This document shows, piece after piece, positions 18,301-26,519 of a DNA stretch of 64,000 bases. The position numbers and the translations under genes are program-made. The stretch's first letter is position 1; each line of letters begins with the position of its first letter. This DNA is from Sutcliffiella tianshenii (GTDB taxonomy: Bacteria; Bacillota; Bacilli; Bacillales; Bacillaceae_I), in assembly GCF_016908565.1 (NCBI RefSeq), contig NZ_JAFBED010000001.1, forward strand, positions 310,001 through 374,000. Reading direction: 5' to 3'. Under the pieces are notes generated by a model that ran no database searches, had not been told where the DNA came from, and worked only from the letters and a program-made list of their open reading frames with translations.

Positions 18301-19923
18301 CTTCAAATCTTCATCCGAAAGCATGGATTGACGGGTGATTTCCTTTTCAAAGTAGGCGGAAAGCTCCTTCAGCTCATTCTGGTTGGTCGCAATGAATCGG
18401 ATCTGCTTGCCATCATCCCAGACATGCGGCAGCCACTTAGTGAATTCCCATGCATCCTTTTCGCTTTCGTCATATATAAAAATCATTTTCAGTTCGTCAT
18501 AGCTATGTAGTGCCGTCATTTGGAAAATTAATCCTTTGACAAAGTCCTGTACCCGTTTTCTGTCACCGATAAACCCACTGATCTGTTCCTCTAAAAGAGA
18601 TATGGTAACAGGGACATTTTCAAGGATCTGCGGACCGCCAACCAGTTCATAAAGCTCATCCTGCAGATTGTCATCCTCGATGCTGAACTTCTTTTCCGGG
18701 AACTTGATATCAGCATCCAACGGGACATTCCCAAGCCCTAAGCGAAGCTTCAAAAAGTCGTTATGGACAAGCGAACGTTCCCACAGATTCCGTTCGCGGT
18801 TTTTTATCCGGGCCAGGCATTGGCTGAGGGTGATATGGTTTTCATGGAGGATTTCACTCTGGTACACCGATTCGTCTTCAATGACCTGCTTCATTTCCAC
18901 AAGATACGCTTTGTATTTTTCCTGGCGGATCCCCTCATTTTTAATTCGCTGCTTCTTTTCATGCCTTTTCGTTAAAATCGGCCACAGGACCGTTCCAAGA
19001 AGCATGGAAATCGACATCATCAATGTCGGCAGGGCATACATGATATTCCCATTGTTCATCATCACATTCTGAAGCGCGAATATACCCATGAACAAAGAAG
19101 CCATACCCATGGTGATCGATGGTCCAAGCAGCAGCATCAATGGCGTTTCGTCCATATTCGGACGCTGTGGCGGCGGATCGATCTTGATGACCGCCTCTTT
19201 AATATCCTTTTTAAAACGTGGTGAACGGTAGAATAGATGATCTTTCGGTTCTTCGATGGAAAAATCGTCGAATTCCTCTTCTTGCCAGATGACCGGCTTC
19301 TCTACCTGGAACGGTTCGAATGCATGTCGGTCAAGCAGGATGGAGCTTTGAGGATTATTGAGTGAAAGCAATGTGCCATTATAGATGATTTTCAGACCCA
19401 TGATGGAAATGACATCACCTATCGCCAAAAGTTTTTCCTCTACTCTCTCCCCGTTTACATAGGTCCCATTGGAGCTGTTGCAATCCTTCAAGGTCGCCTG
19501 GCCATTTTCATCATATTGGAGGATGCAATGCAAGGAGGATACAAGCTTATTGGAAAAACAGATCTGATTGTCTTCCGATCTGCCTATCTTCAATGTATGG
19601 CTGCGCGCGATATGCTTCGTGTATTCGTTTCTGTCATCTGTTGGAGGTTCTACGTATAGTAATGCGGAGGCTTCGTCATCCCGAGAGATGGTGTAGGTTT
19701 TATAAGGCTCTAAAAGGACCTTCCTCACCTTTTCCCCCTTTTTTCCAGCTAAGTAGGCATAGTTGTTTGATTTGAGATACCACTCTCCACCTTCGGCTTC
19801 CACCGCCATCAGGTCTGCTTCCTTTCCGGTTGGAAGAGTGGTCGTCAGTATGTATTTTCCTGTCACTTTATCAGGCAGCACGAGATCCCGTGCCTTGCCT
19901 TGGTCAAAAAGTGTCACTATCAT
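15304..19923 (-). CDS. essC: Type VII secretion ATPase, EssC/YukBA-like, with N-terminal FHA domain
   Basis: 1539 residues, the normal size for EssC. An N-terminal regulatory region has an FHA domain (about 105-165: KIGRSEDN, SSLHCIL, NSSNGTYVNG). Two membrane segments follow near 265-320 (SITMGMASLFMGIFAL and YALPTLMMSISMLL). FtsK/SpoIIIE-type ATPase modules come next: module 1 with Walker A GMTGSGKSE (about 710) and IDYKGGG, module 2 with GVTGSGKTS (about 1055) and LLDFS, and module 3 degenerate (VSATQNDAAT). It is the motor that moves WXG100 and LXG-type proteins. A TTG at 19938 is part of the ribosome binding site GGAGG; the ATG at 19923, 8 bases later, is chosen. The FHA domain keeps Ser-x-x-His and NG, so it could read kinase-made phospho-threonine. 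Confidence 0.95.
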   Translation of the reverse strand: MIVTLFDQGKARDLVLPDKVTGKYILTTTLPTGKEADLMAVEAEGGEWYLKSNNYAYLAGKKGEKVRKVLLEPYKTYTISRDDEASALLYVEPPTDDRNEYTKHIARSHTLKIGRSEDNQICFSNKLVSSLHCILQYDENGQATLKDCNSSNGTYVNGERVEEKLLAIGDVISIMGLKIIYNGTLLSLNNPQSSILLDRHAFEPFQVEKPVIWQEEEFDDFSIEEPKDHLFYRSPRFKKDIKEAVIKIDPPPQRPNMDETPLMLLLGPSITMGMASLFMGIFALQNVMMNNGNIMYALPTLMMSISMLLGTVLWPILTKRHEKKQRIKNEGIRQEKYKAYLVEMKQVIEDESVYQSEILHENHITLSQCLARIKNRERNLWERSLVHNDFLKLRLGLGNVPLDADIKFPEKKFSIEDDNLQDELYELVGGPQILENVPVTISLLEEQISGFIGDRKRVQDFVKGLIFQMTALHSYDELKMIFIYDESEKDAWEFTKWLPHVWDDGKQIRFIATNQNELKELSAYFEKEITRQSMLSDEDLKELHQHYVVFAMNKKLASKAEMTNLILKEKKDIGFSLVTLYDELQNLPKECSKVVELGEEGSKIYDKDDISGTYTAFRADMYLKESAEMYAIKLANTQLATEVSDYTLPDMLTFLEMFGVSKIEHLNVPTRWKENNPTLTIQTPIGVDTTGDIFNLDLHEKYHGPHGLIAGMTGSGKSEFIMTFILSLAVNYHPDEVAFILIDYKGGGMANAFLDLPHLAGTITNLDGAAVKRSLISIQSELKRRQAIFSETSRRVDESNIDIYKYQKLYREGVVTEPLQHLFMISDEFAELKTQQPEFMEQLVSAARIGRSLGVHLILATQKPSGVVDDQIWSNSKFRISLKVQEKADSMEVIKRPDAAELTNVGRFYLQVGYNEIFELGQSAWAGAPYYPADKLEKKKDESISIIDSLGRVIKSAKIDRNKGIKNPPKQLDEITDYLASLAKQENIKVKQLWLEPIPPQIYIEDIKEKYSDQTNEAYVINPVIGEYDDPANQRQMPLRLPITQEGNTVVYGVTGSGKTSFLQAMLLSVMEEHTPEEVNFYLLDFSTETLNWFRSAPHVGDVVVSHEAEKIQNLMKLLQAEIVNRKKLFSNYGGDINVYNRVSPDKVPSIVVAIHNYSAFSETYEEHEEAIAYLTREGTKYGIYFIVTATNTGSIRYRLLQNFKQLFVLQLNDQTEYSGVLGNVDGVYPSKHKGRGIFKADNVYEFQIAKPVKETEDLFSFIEGYSKTAREKWDREPAPGIPTLPEKVTADYIQDQMMFGSSHPFIPVGVDRQSLKLSFFDFQECFVNLVSATQNDAATPFMQGLSELLAIKAGDEVIAMDPNGAFRMESDPEYRYASAKHELETTIVHLFETLVHRNNTKKDAEEQGHEVPDFHDIYCVIDSFSDLSLSLSEDALDKLKVFLERGANLNVYIVMSDSADKFSSVSFEEWFKKHASVKNAIWIGSGISDQYLLKIAKITTDMYQEIPTDFGYVVKNGKVSLVKLLASETEKEEVAVFG

Positions 19924-20467
19924 GCTCGAATCCTCCAATCAACTAATAGAGTCCAAGTTTAGTTGATAATATTGTTGTATATATCATGGTTTTTTATGTA
20001 TTAATGCCCTTGGGGGGAGATTGGGAATTAAGTCCCGACCTAGTTTGAAAATCCCCTTTTTCTGGCAACAAATATTATAATGCATGTTTCGCTTTTTTTC
20101 GATAAAGCATGCTAAGAATCATCCTATATACCCAGACCGAAACTTTTTCCAGGAGTTTGACATAGGAAAACAGTCTCGGAATCTAGTTGATTATTGTTAG
20201 GAAAGCCCGCGTCAGGACTGCGTTTGTCGCATTATGTCGTTGAGTGTCGAACAGGTATTTCACTTTGGTAGCGGACATTAAAATGGAAATTGGAACACTG
20301 ACGACATAAAAGCTCCATTCCCGACAAAACCCGTCCTATTTTGGACAAAACTTACAATTCAACACCATTTTATACCCCTGTATCAGGAAGATATAACCAC
20401 TATTTTGTAAAATTTTTATAAAAAATTGAAAAATTTATCATGATGCGTTAAATTTCCTAATAAAAAA
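19924..20467. other. 544-bp non-coding region upstream of the T7SS ATPase
   Basis: No gene on either strand. It must contain the promoter of the T7SS operon (minus strand). A TATAAT lies at 20074-20079 in reverse orientation terms (CATTATAATATTT), but no matching -35 box is visible. I see no riboswitch or repeat. Confidence 0.5.
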
Positions 20468-20502
20468 GACTCGCAAATTGGCAGAATACCAATTTACGAG
20501 CC
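20468..20502 (-). terminator. Rho-independent terminator overlapping the stop codon
   Basis: GACTCGCAAATTGG (20468-20481) pairs with CCAATTTACGAGCC (20489-20502) and is followed on the minus strand by a run of Ts. The TAA stop of the 101-residue gene lies inside the hairpin. Confidence 0.88.
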
Positions 20503-20799
20503 TTTCTTTCCAAGCAGGGCTGCAGCTTTTGCAGCTTCCTTCTCCTCTTCCTCCCGCTTTAGCTGGGAAGCCGTCGAGCTGATATCGGCACTCAGGGATT
20601 GCAGCGCATCCACAATCGTGCTGATCTCTTTTTCCATCCTGTTGATTGCGTTGTTGAGGTAATTCATTTCGGTAGCCTGCCAGCCCTGCGCCAGCGAACC
20701 TTGAATATTCAACAGATTTCGTTTTACATTCAAGAGGCTTGCCGCTTCCTCCTGCAGGCGCCTCGCTTGGGCATTTGCTGCGTAAATATCGATGGTCAT
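20494..20799 (-). CDS. Small helical WXG100-like protein of a T7SS accessory module
   Basis: 101 residues forming two long helices around a QGWQATE turn, similar in size and shape to WXG100/DUF5082-type partners of T7SS effectors. The tail is highly charged (KREEEEKEAAKAAALLGKKGS). AAAGGTGAT lies just before the ATG at 20799. It is the last gene of the module that also encodes the putative effector at 22323-23585, but a terminator at 20942-20968 separates it from the gene before it, so it may have its own promoter. By size and order it may correspond to B. subtilis YfjA; this rests on memory of gene sizes. Confidence 0.78.
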   Translation of the reverse strand: MTIDIYAANAQARRLQEEAASLLNVKRNLLNIQGSLAQGWQATEMNYLNNAINRMEKEISTIVDALQSLSADISSTASQLKREEEEKEAAKAAALLGKKGS

Positions 20800-20935
20800 G
20801 TTATCACCTTTCCATTTAAATTTATTTTGAATTCAATCGGAAATTTCTCCCTCAACTTCTTCCCTTTTCACATACTGCATCAAACATAATTTTACAACTT
20901 TTTATAAAAATTCCAATGCTTACTATAATACTCGT

Positions 20936-20968
20936 AAAAAAGGGAGAAGCACGCATATGCAATCTCCC
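20936..20968 (-). terminator. Rho-independent terminator after the DUF5381-like gene
   Basis: GGGAGA and TCTCCC pair around a GC-containing inner stem (20942-20968), followed on the minus strand by TTTTTT (20941-20936). Confidence 0.8.
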
Positions 20969-20977
20969 ATTCAAATA

Positions 20978-21538
20978 CTATCTGCTTTCTCCCTTTACAC
21001 CTTTTGAAACACGCCACTTCTCCTGACCCTCCGGCGTGATATGCGGAACTACAAATGTGTCAAGGAACTCTGCTATGGCATGATCTGACACAATATTGTA
21101 ATAGGTGAAGAATAGCGTGCGGTCATCGGTCGTGTCCACTACGACACTAGTAAATACGCGGCCGCTCGGCTTACGGTTATGCCAACCGTATTCAAGGGAT
21201 TTTATCTTCCCGAACTCAATACTCTGGTTACGGTTGACGAGCTTGCCGTCTTTTACCTTCATCAGCGTTTTTCCTTGCATCATTGTCATGACGATTCGCA
21301 GAAGGGCTATGCCGAAGAACAGCGCCCCTATTCCGCCGATAAGATAGGCAAAAAAGGCACTCGATAGACCTGACCCAGGGATGAACACGACTATCCCTAA
21401 GGAAACGAGGGCCATAAAGGCGATCCCCGTTACAGTGCAGCCTGCGCTGTAGCGCGTATAATTCACGCTGACTTCATCAGGTTTGACTTTAATAATATGA
21501 TCATGCTTCAAGTTCATGGGATTCTCTTGTGTCATCAT
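20978..21538 (-). CDS. DUF5381-like (YfjD-like) two-span membrane protein
   Basis: 186 residues with two close membrane helices (about 34-56 and 62-85), then a soluble C-terminal domain with GWHNRKPSGRVFTS and FFTYYNIVSDHAI. Bacillus YfjD-type proteins have this plan. It overlaps the upstream gene by 4 bp (ATGA), showing translational coupling. An immunity or anchoring role for the effector encoded two genes upstream is plausible but not shown. An alternative ATG lies one codon later. Confidence 0.75.
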   Translation of the reverse strand: MMTQENPMNLKHDHIIKVKPDEVSVNYTRYSAGCTVTGIAFMALVSLGIVVFIPGSGLSSAFFAYLIGGIGALFFGIALLRIVMTMMQGKTLMKVKDGKLVNRNQSIEFGKIKSLEYGWHNRKPSGRVFTSVVVDTTDDRTLFFTYYNIVSDHAIAEFLDTFVVPHITPEGQEKWRVSKGVKGESR

Positions 21539-22317
21539 ACGTTTTCCTTTTCTTTTGCTGAATTTGGAGACTCTCTTTCCATTACAAAATCCTCAAGCTG
21601 TACAAGGCTGCCCTTTACCAGTCGGTAATTCGCATTCTCTTGGAGCAGCATCAGATTGCCCTCAACATCATTCGTCAGGAGAATGATATCTTTGACAGTA
21701 GGTTCTTTCATTTCATCGAATTCAAAAAGAAGGAGAGTATTGAGCTTTCCGTTTGTCTTTTCCAGCACCCTGTATAAAGAATCGAGTTCCGCTTTAACCT
21801 CAAGGGAATCAAACTGTCTGCCGTTTTCCGTGATATAGGAAAGCATCCCTTCAAGCTCCTCGGAGGAAATGGACTGGGAATTGAAATCGCCCTCCCGCTG
21901 GATATGGAAAAATTGCTGAAGGCCCAAGAGCATCTCCTCTTTTTCCACAAACTCAAAACGATGAACCTGCTCATCATAAAGCAGGGAATGCTGGAGGAAT
22001 CCCTTATCGGTAAAATGATAGGAAACGGCCTCCTCTTTGCCATCGTCTTTATGTCTTGATGCCTTGAGTGATTTGGCGGAAAAATTTAACGTGTCAATCA
22101 CATGCTTCAGCTTGGGCACAAGTTCAAATTTGTGACTTTCATAAACAAGGAAGTCCTTTGCCAATAGGGTGCGGCAGGAAATCTGAAGCAGAAGATCCAT
22201 CTGTTCATCCGTTATTTCATCAAAATACATCTGCTTCAAGGAGTTTCCCTGCTCAAACAACCCCTCGCTGTAAAAACTGTATATCAATTCTTCTATCGAT
22301 AGAGAAATAGTCTTCAT
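21535..22317 (-). CDS. YfjC-like T7SS-associated cytoplasmic protein
   Basis: 260 residues, no signal peptide or membrane span. Rich in acidic residues and helices at the start (SIEELIYSFYSEGLF) with a central beta-rich part (YRLVKGSLVQLEDFVME near the end). The fold could be that of an EspG-like chaperone, but this is only a guess. GGAGG is well spaced before the ATG at 22317, 5 bp after the stop of the 420-residue putative effector. The order (420, 260, 186, 101 residues) matches what I recall of B. subtilis yfjB-yfjC-yfjD-yfjA. Confidence 0.72.
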   Translation of the reverse strand: MKTISLSIEELIYSFYSEGLFEQGNSLKQMYFDEITDEQMDLLLQISCRTLLAKDFLVYESHKFELVPKLKHVIDTLNFSAKSLKASRHKDDGKEEAVSYHFTDKGFLQHSLLYDEQVHRFEFVEKEEMLLGLQQFFHIQREGDFNSQSISSEELEGMLSYITENGRQFDSLEVKAELDSLYRVLEKTNGKLNTLLLFEFDEMKEPTVKDIILLTNDVEGNLMLLQENANYRLVKGSLVQLEDFVMERESPNSAKEKENV

Positions 22318-22322
22318 GTATG

Positions 22323-23585
22323 CTAGCCTCCAAATGAGAGTTTACCAAAGAAACTTTTAGAATTTTCAAGTAGGTTCGAAGCGTTCTTCTTCACTTCGCT
22401 GAAGCCTTCCTGCACCTTGGAGACACCTTCTGCCACCGCTTCTGTCCCTTTGAATATGCCATCCTTGAAGTGAACAGACGCGTCCGTAACCCAGCCAGGA
22501 GTATGCTGGGTTAGTTTTTCCCCTACCACACTACCGAGGTAACCGCCCACTGCGGCCCCGACGACCGTTCCACCAGGACCTGCCAGGCTACCGACAGCCC
22601 CAAGCAGCACTGCACCGGTAACGGAGGTTGTACCGATTACAGCCGTTTTATAGACCGCTTCGCCCACTACCTTGGCATTTTCCGTCTTCAACGTCTCTAT
22701 ATCTCCACTATATTTCGAATAGTTTTCCGTGATTTTTATTCCTGCACCGACGCCTTCAACGATACCTGTAAGGGCAAAGGCGGTGACGGCATTGGCTTTC
22801 CCGATCTTCAGCGCAGCAGAACCGAGACTCCCAGCGTTAGCTTTTACCGCATTGGCGGCATCCTTTAGCGTCCGCGCATCAGATATGGCATGCCGGAAGT
22901 CACGTACGCTGTTTGTCATTTTCGTGATATCATCAGGCAGGTACTTCGTGAATTTCTTATAGATGACCTCACCCAAACTCTTATTGGCATATTTGATCGC
23001 ATAGTAGGGACTTACCATCATCTTGGCCAGGAAATTCAGCTTGGAATTGCCCACCTTATTGATGAGGCTTCCGACTGGTATATTGTACTTCCCATGCTTG
23101 ACACTATCCAAAAGCTTATATGTGTAGCGTCCTCCCTCGTTGACAAAGCGCCATCCCAACAGATGGAGAAGCCCGGCACTGCCTACATACTGGGCACCGT
23201 GGAGGATCTGGTCCACCTGGCCGAATGTTTTATCATACAATTCATAGAGGCTGCTGAAGGAACTTCTTTCCATCAACATCTTCACGAGGTCGTGTTCATT
23301 TTTATCTGCCTGGCGGTTGAGGTACCGTTCCGCCATCTGATACTTTTCCAGGGAATCCGAGGTAAAGGATTTGATCCTTCTCATCTTTTCTTCCAATCTA
23401 TGTAGATCCGCTTCCGCATTTCGGAGCCTCGCATCAATATTCCTGCGGTTCTTGATTTCATAGGAAACCCCGAACTGCACAGATGATACGTTGCTTGAAA
23501 CACTGGCGAGCTTTCCGTGACTCGAGTTCAAGCCTGCAATCGCACTATTCACTATACTTGGTTTAATTTTGATTGAAGAAGCCAA
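22323..23585 (-). CDS. Putative T7SS effector: helical N-terminus, glycine-zipper C-terminus (YfjB-like)
   Basis: 420 residues. Residues 1-110 are helical with coiled-coil spacing (IDARLRNAEADLHRLEEKM, RRIKSFTSDSLEKY), like LXG or WXG secretion domains. A middle alpha/beta region follows. Residues about 310-365 are a glycine-zipper hydrophobic segment (GAVLLGAVGSLAGPGGTVV then GAAVGGYLGSVVGEKL), which often inserts into membranes. There is no signal peptide, as expected for T7SS export. The TTG start at 23585 is supported by GGAAGTGA upstream. It heads the accessory module and could be a pore-type toxin; that is inference from the zipper only. Confidence 0.75.
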   Translation of the reverse strand: MASSIKIKPSIVNSAIAGLNSSHGKLASVSSNVSSVQFGVSYEIKNRRNIDARLRNAEADLHRLEEKMRRIKSFTSDSLEKYQMAERYLNRQADKNEHDLVKMLMERSSFSSLYELYDKTFGQVDQILHGAQYVGSAGLLHLLGWRFVNEGGRYTYKLLDSVKHGKYNIPVGSLINKVGNSKLNFLAKMMVSPYYAIKYANKSLGEVIYKKFTKYLPDDITKMTNSVRDFRHAISDARTLKDAANAVKANAGSLGSAALKIGKANAVTAFALTGIVEGVGAGIKITENYSKYSGDIETLKTENAKVVGEAVYKTAVIGTTSVTGAVLLGAVGSLAGPGGTVVGAAVGGYLGSVVGEKLTQHTPGWVTDASVHFKDGIFKGTEAVAEGVSKVQEGFSEVKKNASNLLENSKSFFGKLSFGG

Positions 23586-23880
23586 GGTTGGTTCACTTCC
23601 TTATTCTTGTTAACGTTGCGAGGTTTTAAGATTTCGAAGTTATTCTAAGGCGAAATGTCATAAATTGCATTTTACTCCTAATTTATACCCATACACTTTC
23701 ATGAAACAAACCTGTTTTTTACACTATTTGTCTTTAAATAATATAGCATAACTACTGGCGGAAACTGTGTAGATAAATGAAAAATAGGGAAATTATACTA
23801 GGTTTTGTGGGGGAGTTGCTGTGCAATTCGAAATGATAAAGAAATATGAAGAAGCAGATAATCGGTGTATACCATACTCA
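23586..23880. other. Intergenic region with weak minus-strand promoter
   Basis: No gene. On the minus strand TTTGTT and TATAAA, 17 bp apart (about 23680-23710), could drive the yfj-like module; TGGG before the -10 helps. Rest is AT-rich with nothing recognised. Confidence 0.4.
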
Positions 23881-23934
23881 AAAAGCAAGAGACAGATACC
23901 CACCTTTAATAATATACGGTGAGAAACCTGCCTC
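23881..23934 (-). terminator. Likely Rho-independent terminator after the ROK kinase
   Basis: GAGACAG (23889-23895) pairs with CTGCCTC (23928-23934) and CACC with GGTG inside; the minus strand then reads GCTTTTTGAG. It ends the glycan operon. Confidence 0.65.
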
Positions 23935-23945
23935 TTCTTTACTAA

Positions 23946-24869
23946 CTATAGCATCGCTGCTCCTACTATCCCGCTATCGGCATCCAATGAGGAAATTTTC
24001 AGTTTCACACCGCTTACAAGCGATTGCAGGCCGATGCTTCTTATCTCTCTTTCCACTAGGTAAATGATCCATTGATTATCGGACATGACCCCGCCGCCCA
24101 GTACGATGACTTCGGGGTTGAAGGTATGGATGAGATTTACGATTCCGTAGGATAGCCCTTTTATCATGGTTGAAATAACTTGCACAGCCAGATCGTTTCC
24201 TTCGTGAAACAGACGGAAAACCTCCCTGCTCGACACCGGTTCCATGGGTTTACCCTCTTCTTTCTCTAGAAGCATTTGCATTCTTTTAGCAATCCAAGTA
24301 CCAGATGCATAGGTTTCAAGACAGCCTTTCAATCCGCAGTTACACATCTCTCCGTTCATATCCAGGGTGATATGTCCAAGTTCTGCGGCGCCACCCCAGG
24401 TTCCCCGTACAAGTGAACCGTTTGTGATCACACCCCCACCGACACCAGTTCCAAGAGCAAGACATACTATCTCCCGATACCCTTTTGCCGCTCCAAACAT
24501 TTTCTCTGCCAGTGTAAGTACATTCACATCGTTATCCACTTGGACAGGAAGTTCAGTATAGGCGGACAGTACCTCTTTCAAATGGATATTGCCCCAGTCC
24601 TTAATATTTGCTGTCCCGGACAAGATAATTCCTTGGTGGGAATCCACCTGCCCGGCAGTGCCGATACCTATCTTGTCAAGGGTTATCCCTTCTTTGGCAG
24701 CCCAGTCGGTCAAATCTTCAATCAGCTTCTGCAAGAGGTCCAATATGGCCACTCTGCTAAATTTAGGAGTGGCAACCGTCTTTTTTAATAGGACCTCCCC
24801 ATATGTGCTAACCACACCTGCAGCAATCTTGGTTCCCCCGATATCAACGCCGATACTAAATTTCCTCAA
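23946..24869 (-). CDS. ROK-family sugar kinase
   Basis: 307 residues of a cytoplasmic ATP-dependent hexose or amino-sugar kinase. The phosphate-binding motif GVDIGGTK is at the N-terminus, followed by VDNDVN, ALGTGVGGG and the ROK zinc/signature motif GHITLDMN...CNCGLKGCLE. The substrate is not fixed by sequence, but NanE in the same locus makes an N-acetylmannosamine or N-acetylglucosamine kinase likely. An upstream ATG exists at 24923, but TTG at 24869 with GGGAGG 8 bases before it starts right at the conserved region. The gene overlaps the preceding GH3 gene by 14 bp. It is the last gene of the operon. Confidence 0.92.
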   Translation of the reverse strand: MRKFSIGVDIGGTKIAAGVVSTYGEVLLKKTVATPKFSRVAILDLLQKLIEDLTDWAAKEGITLDKIGIGTAGQVDSHQGIILSGTANIKDWGNIHLKEVLSAYTELPVQVDNDVNVLTLAEKMFGAAKGYREIVCLALGTGVGGGVITNGSLVRGTWGGAAELGHITLDMNGEMCNCGLKGCLETYASGTWIAKRMQMLLEKEEGKPMEPVSSREVFRLFHEGNDLAVQVISTMIKGLSYGIVNLIHTFNPEVIVLGGGVMSDNQWIIYLVEREIRSIGLQSLVSGVKLKISSLDADSGIVGAAML

Positions 24870-26493
24870 GCTCTGTTCCTCCCTTGGAAGGAACTTGCCC
24901 GCAGGATGTTGCTTTCCGCTCAAGCAACCGGACAGGTGATTTCCCCTTAAAAGGATGGTGCCCCTCCAATAGACCCTTCAATGCCTCCATTACTTGATGC
25001 GTGTAGCTATAGGTCGTAATATAGGTGCTCATTGATTCAGGAAAGTGTTCAACGATTTGCGGGTTCCAGAGTGATACGACAATGACCTTGCCACTTTTCG
25101 CCGATAATTTTTCATAAAGGTCCACCCAGGAATGCGGAAGTGCTCTACGCTCATTCACCAGCAAAAGTACATATTGGTCCTTTTCCACTGTTTCAGGAAG
25201 CCTTTCCACCTCTGTATCGCTAGGGCAGGAACCTTCCAGGAAGGTAACATCATATCGATTCTCATGAAATATTTTATGAACAATGGATTTTCTGTCTCCT
25301 ACATAATTCTCATCATTATAAGTGCGTTGACTAATTACTTTTACCTTTTCCTCCATCGTTAATGGAAGTACGCCGGAATTATCAAATTGCAGTGTGATAC
25401 CTTCCTTAGCAATGCGTAACATGTTGTCCTCATAGGATTTTTGCGTAAGAGAATGAAGGTCAATGTCCTCCACCCCGCCATCACCAATCCATTTTTCTTT
25501 AAAACGCATTACTCTATCCACTGCGAGTTGAATGGTCTCTTCCTTAAGTACACCTTTTCTGACCGCTTGCTCCACCGCATCGATCATCAATTCCTGGGTG
25601 ACGACATCCTTGCCACAAGCGAGAATAATATCTGCACCGGCCTGTACAGCCTTCACCGTACCTTCTTCCCTGCCATAGAATTTCGAGATTGCATGCATCT
25701 CCATGGAGTCTGTCAGAATCAGGCCATCGAAATCGTATCTGTCTCGCAGAAGCTTTTTCAAAAAGTAAGAGCTTAACGTTGCCGGATACTCATCATCGAG
25801 TTTTGGAAAAAGAATATGGGCCGTCATGACAGCCTCCATCCCGGATTTGATGTTTTCTATAAAAGGGAGCAGTTCAAACTGCTCGAGCTCGTCGAGGTTC
25901 TTTTCCACCTTTGGCAGGCTGAGATGGGAATCAAGCTCCGTATCTCCATGGCCGGGATAATGCTTTCCTACTGCAAGTATCCCCGCTGAACAATAACCCT
26001 GTATCGTTTTTTCACCAAGACGGCTCACCTTCTGTGGATTCTCTCCAAAGGAGCGTGCCCCGATGACAGGGTTTCTTGGATTATTATTGATGTCTATATC
26101 GGGTGCAAAGTTCATATTAAATCCGAGTTTTTTCAGTTGTACTCCCATGATATACGCTGCATCATAGGCATTCCCTTCATTTTCTGACGCACCTATCAGC
26201 ATATTCCCAGGTGAAAGCACCATTCCTTCCCAAAGATAAGAAATGCCGCCCCCTTCCTGATCGATACTGATCCATAGTGGTGGACGGCCTTTTGCTTTTG
26301 CAAGCATTTGGATATCCCTATTCAACTTTACCACTTTATCAATATTTTTTAGATTGCGCTGAAAAAGTATGACCCCACCCACGTTAAGCTCGACAATGGC
26401 ACGTTTAAGCTCCGGTGTCATCTCTTCCCCACCGAATGCAATAATAAACATCTGACCGATCTTTTCCTTTAGTGACCAGCCTTTTATATCCAT
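24856..26493 (-). CDS. Glycoside hydrolase family 3 (NagZ-like beta-N-acetylhexosaminidase)
   Basis: 545 residues. The first 350 are a GH3 TIM barrel with DQEGGG, the NagZ-type loop KHYPGHGDTELDSHLSLP carrying the catalytic His/Asp pair, and the nucleophile in LILTDSMEMHAI. A C-terminal region of about 190 residues resembles the second GH3 domain. There is no signal peptide, so it works in the cytoplasm on imported oligosaccharides, releasing terminal N-acetylhexosamine. GGAGGG precedes the ATG at 26493, while an in-frame ATG at 26550 lacks one. It lies between the DUF4127 and ROK kinase genes. Confidence 0.92.
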   Translation of the reverse strand: MDIKGWSLKEKIGQMFIIAFGGEEMTPELKRAIVELNVGGVILFQRNLKNIDKVVKLNRDIQMLAKAKGRPPLWISIDQEGGGISYLWEGMVLSPGNMLIGASENEGNAYDAAYIMGVQLKKLGFNMNFAPDIDINNNPRNPVIGARSFGENPQKVSRLGEKTIQGYCSAGILAVGKHYPGHGDTELDSHLSLPKVEKNLDELEQFELLPFIENIKSGMEAVMTAHILFPKLDDEYPATLSSYFLKKLLRDRYDFDGLILTDSMEMHAISKFYGREEGTVKAVQAGADIILACGKDVVTQELMIDAVEQAVRKGVLKEETIQLAVDRVMRFKEKWIGDGGVEDIDLHSLTQKSYEDNMLRIAKEGITLQFDNSGVLPLTMEEKVKVISQRTYNDENYVGDRKSIVHKIFHENRYDVTFLEGSCPSDTEVERLPETVEKDQYVLLLVNERRALPHSWVDLYEKLSAKSGKVIVVSLWNPQIVEHFPESMSTYITTYSYTHQVMEALKGLLEGHHPFKGKSPVRLLERKATSCGQVPSKGGTELEEI

Positions 26494-26519
26494 ACAATCC
26501 CTCCGCCCTTCAACTTTTC

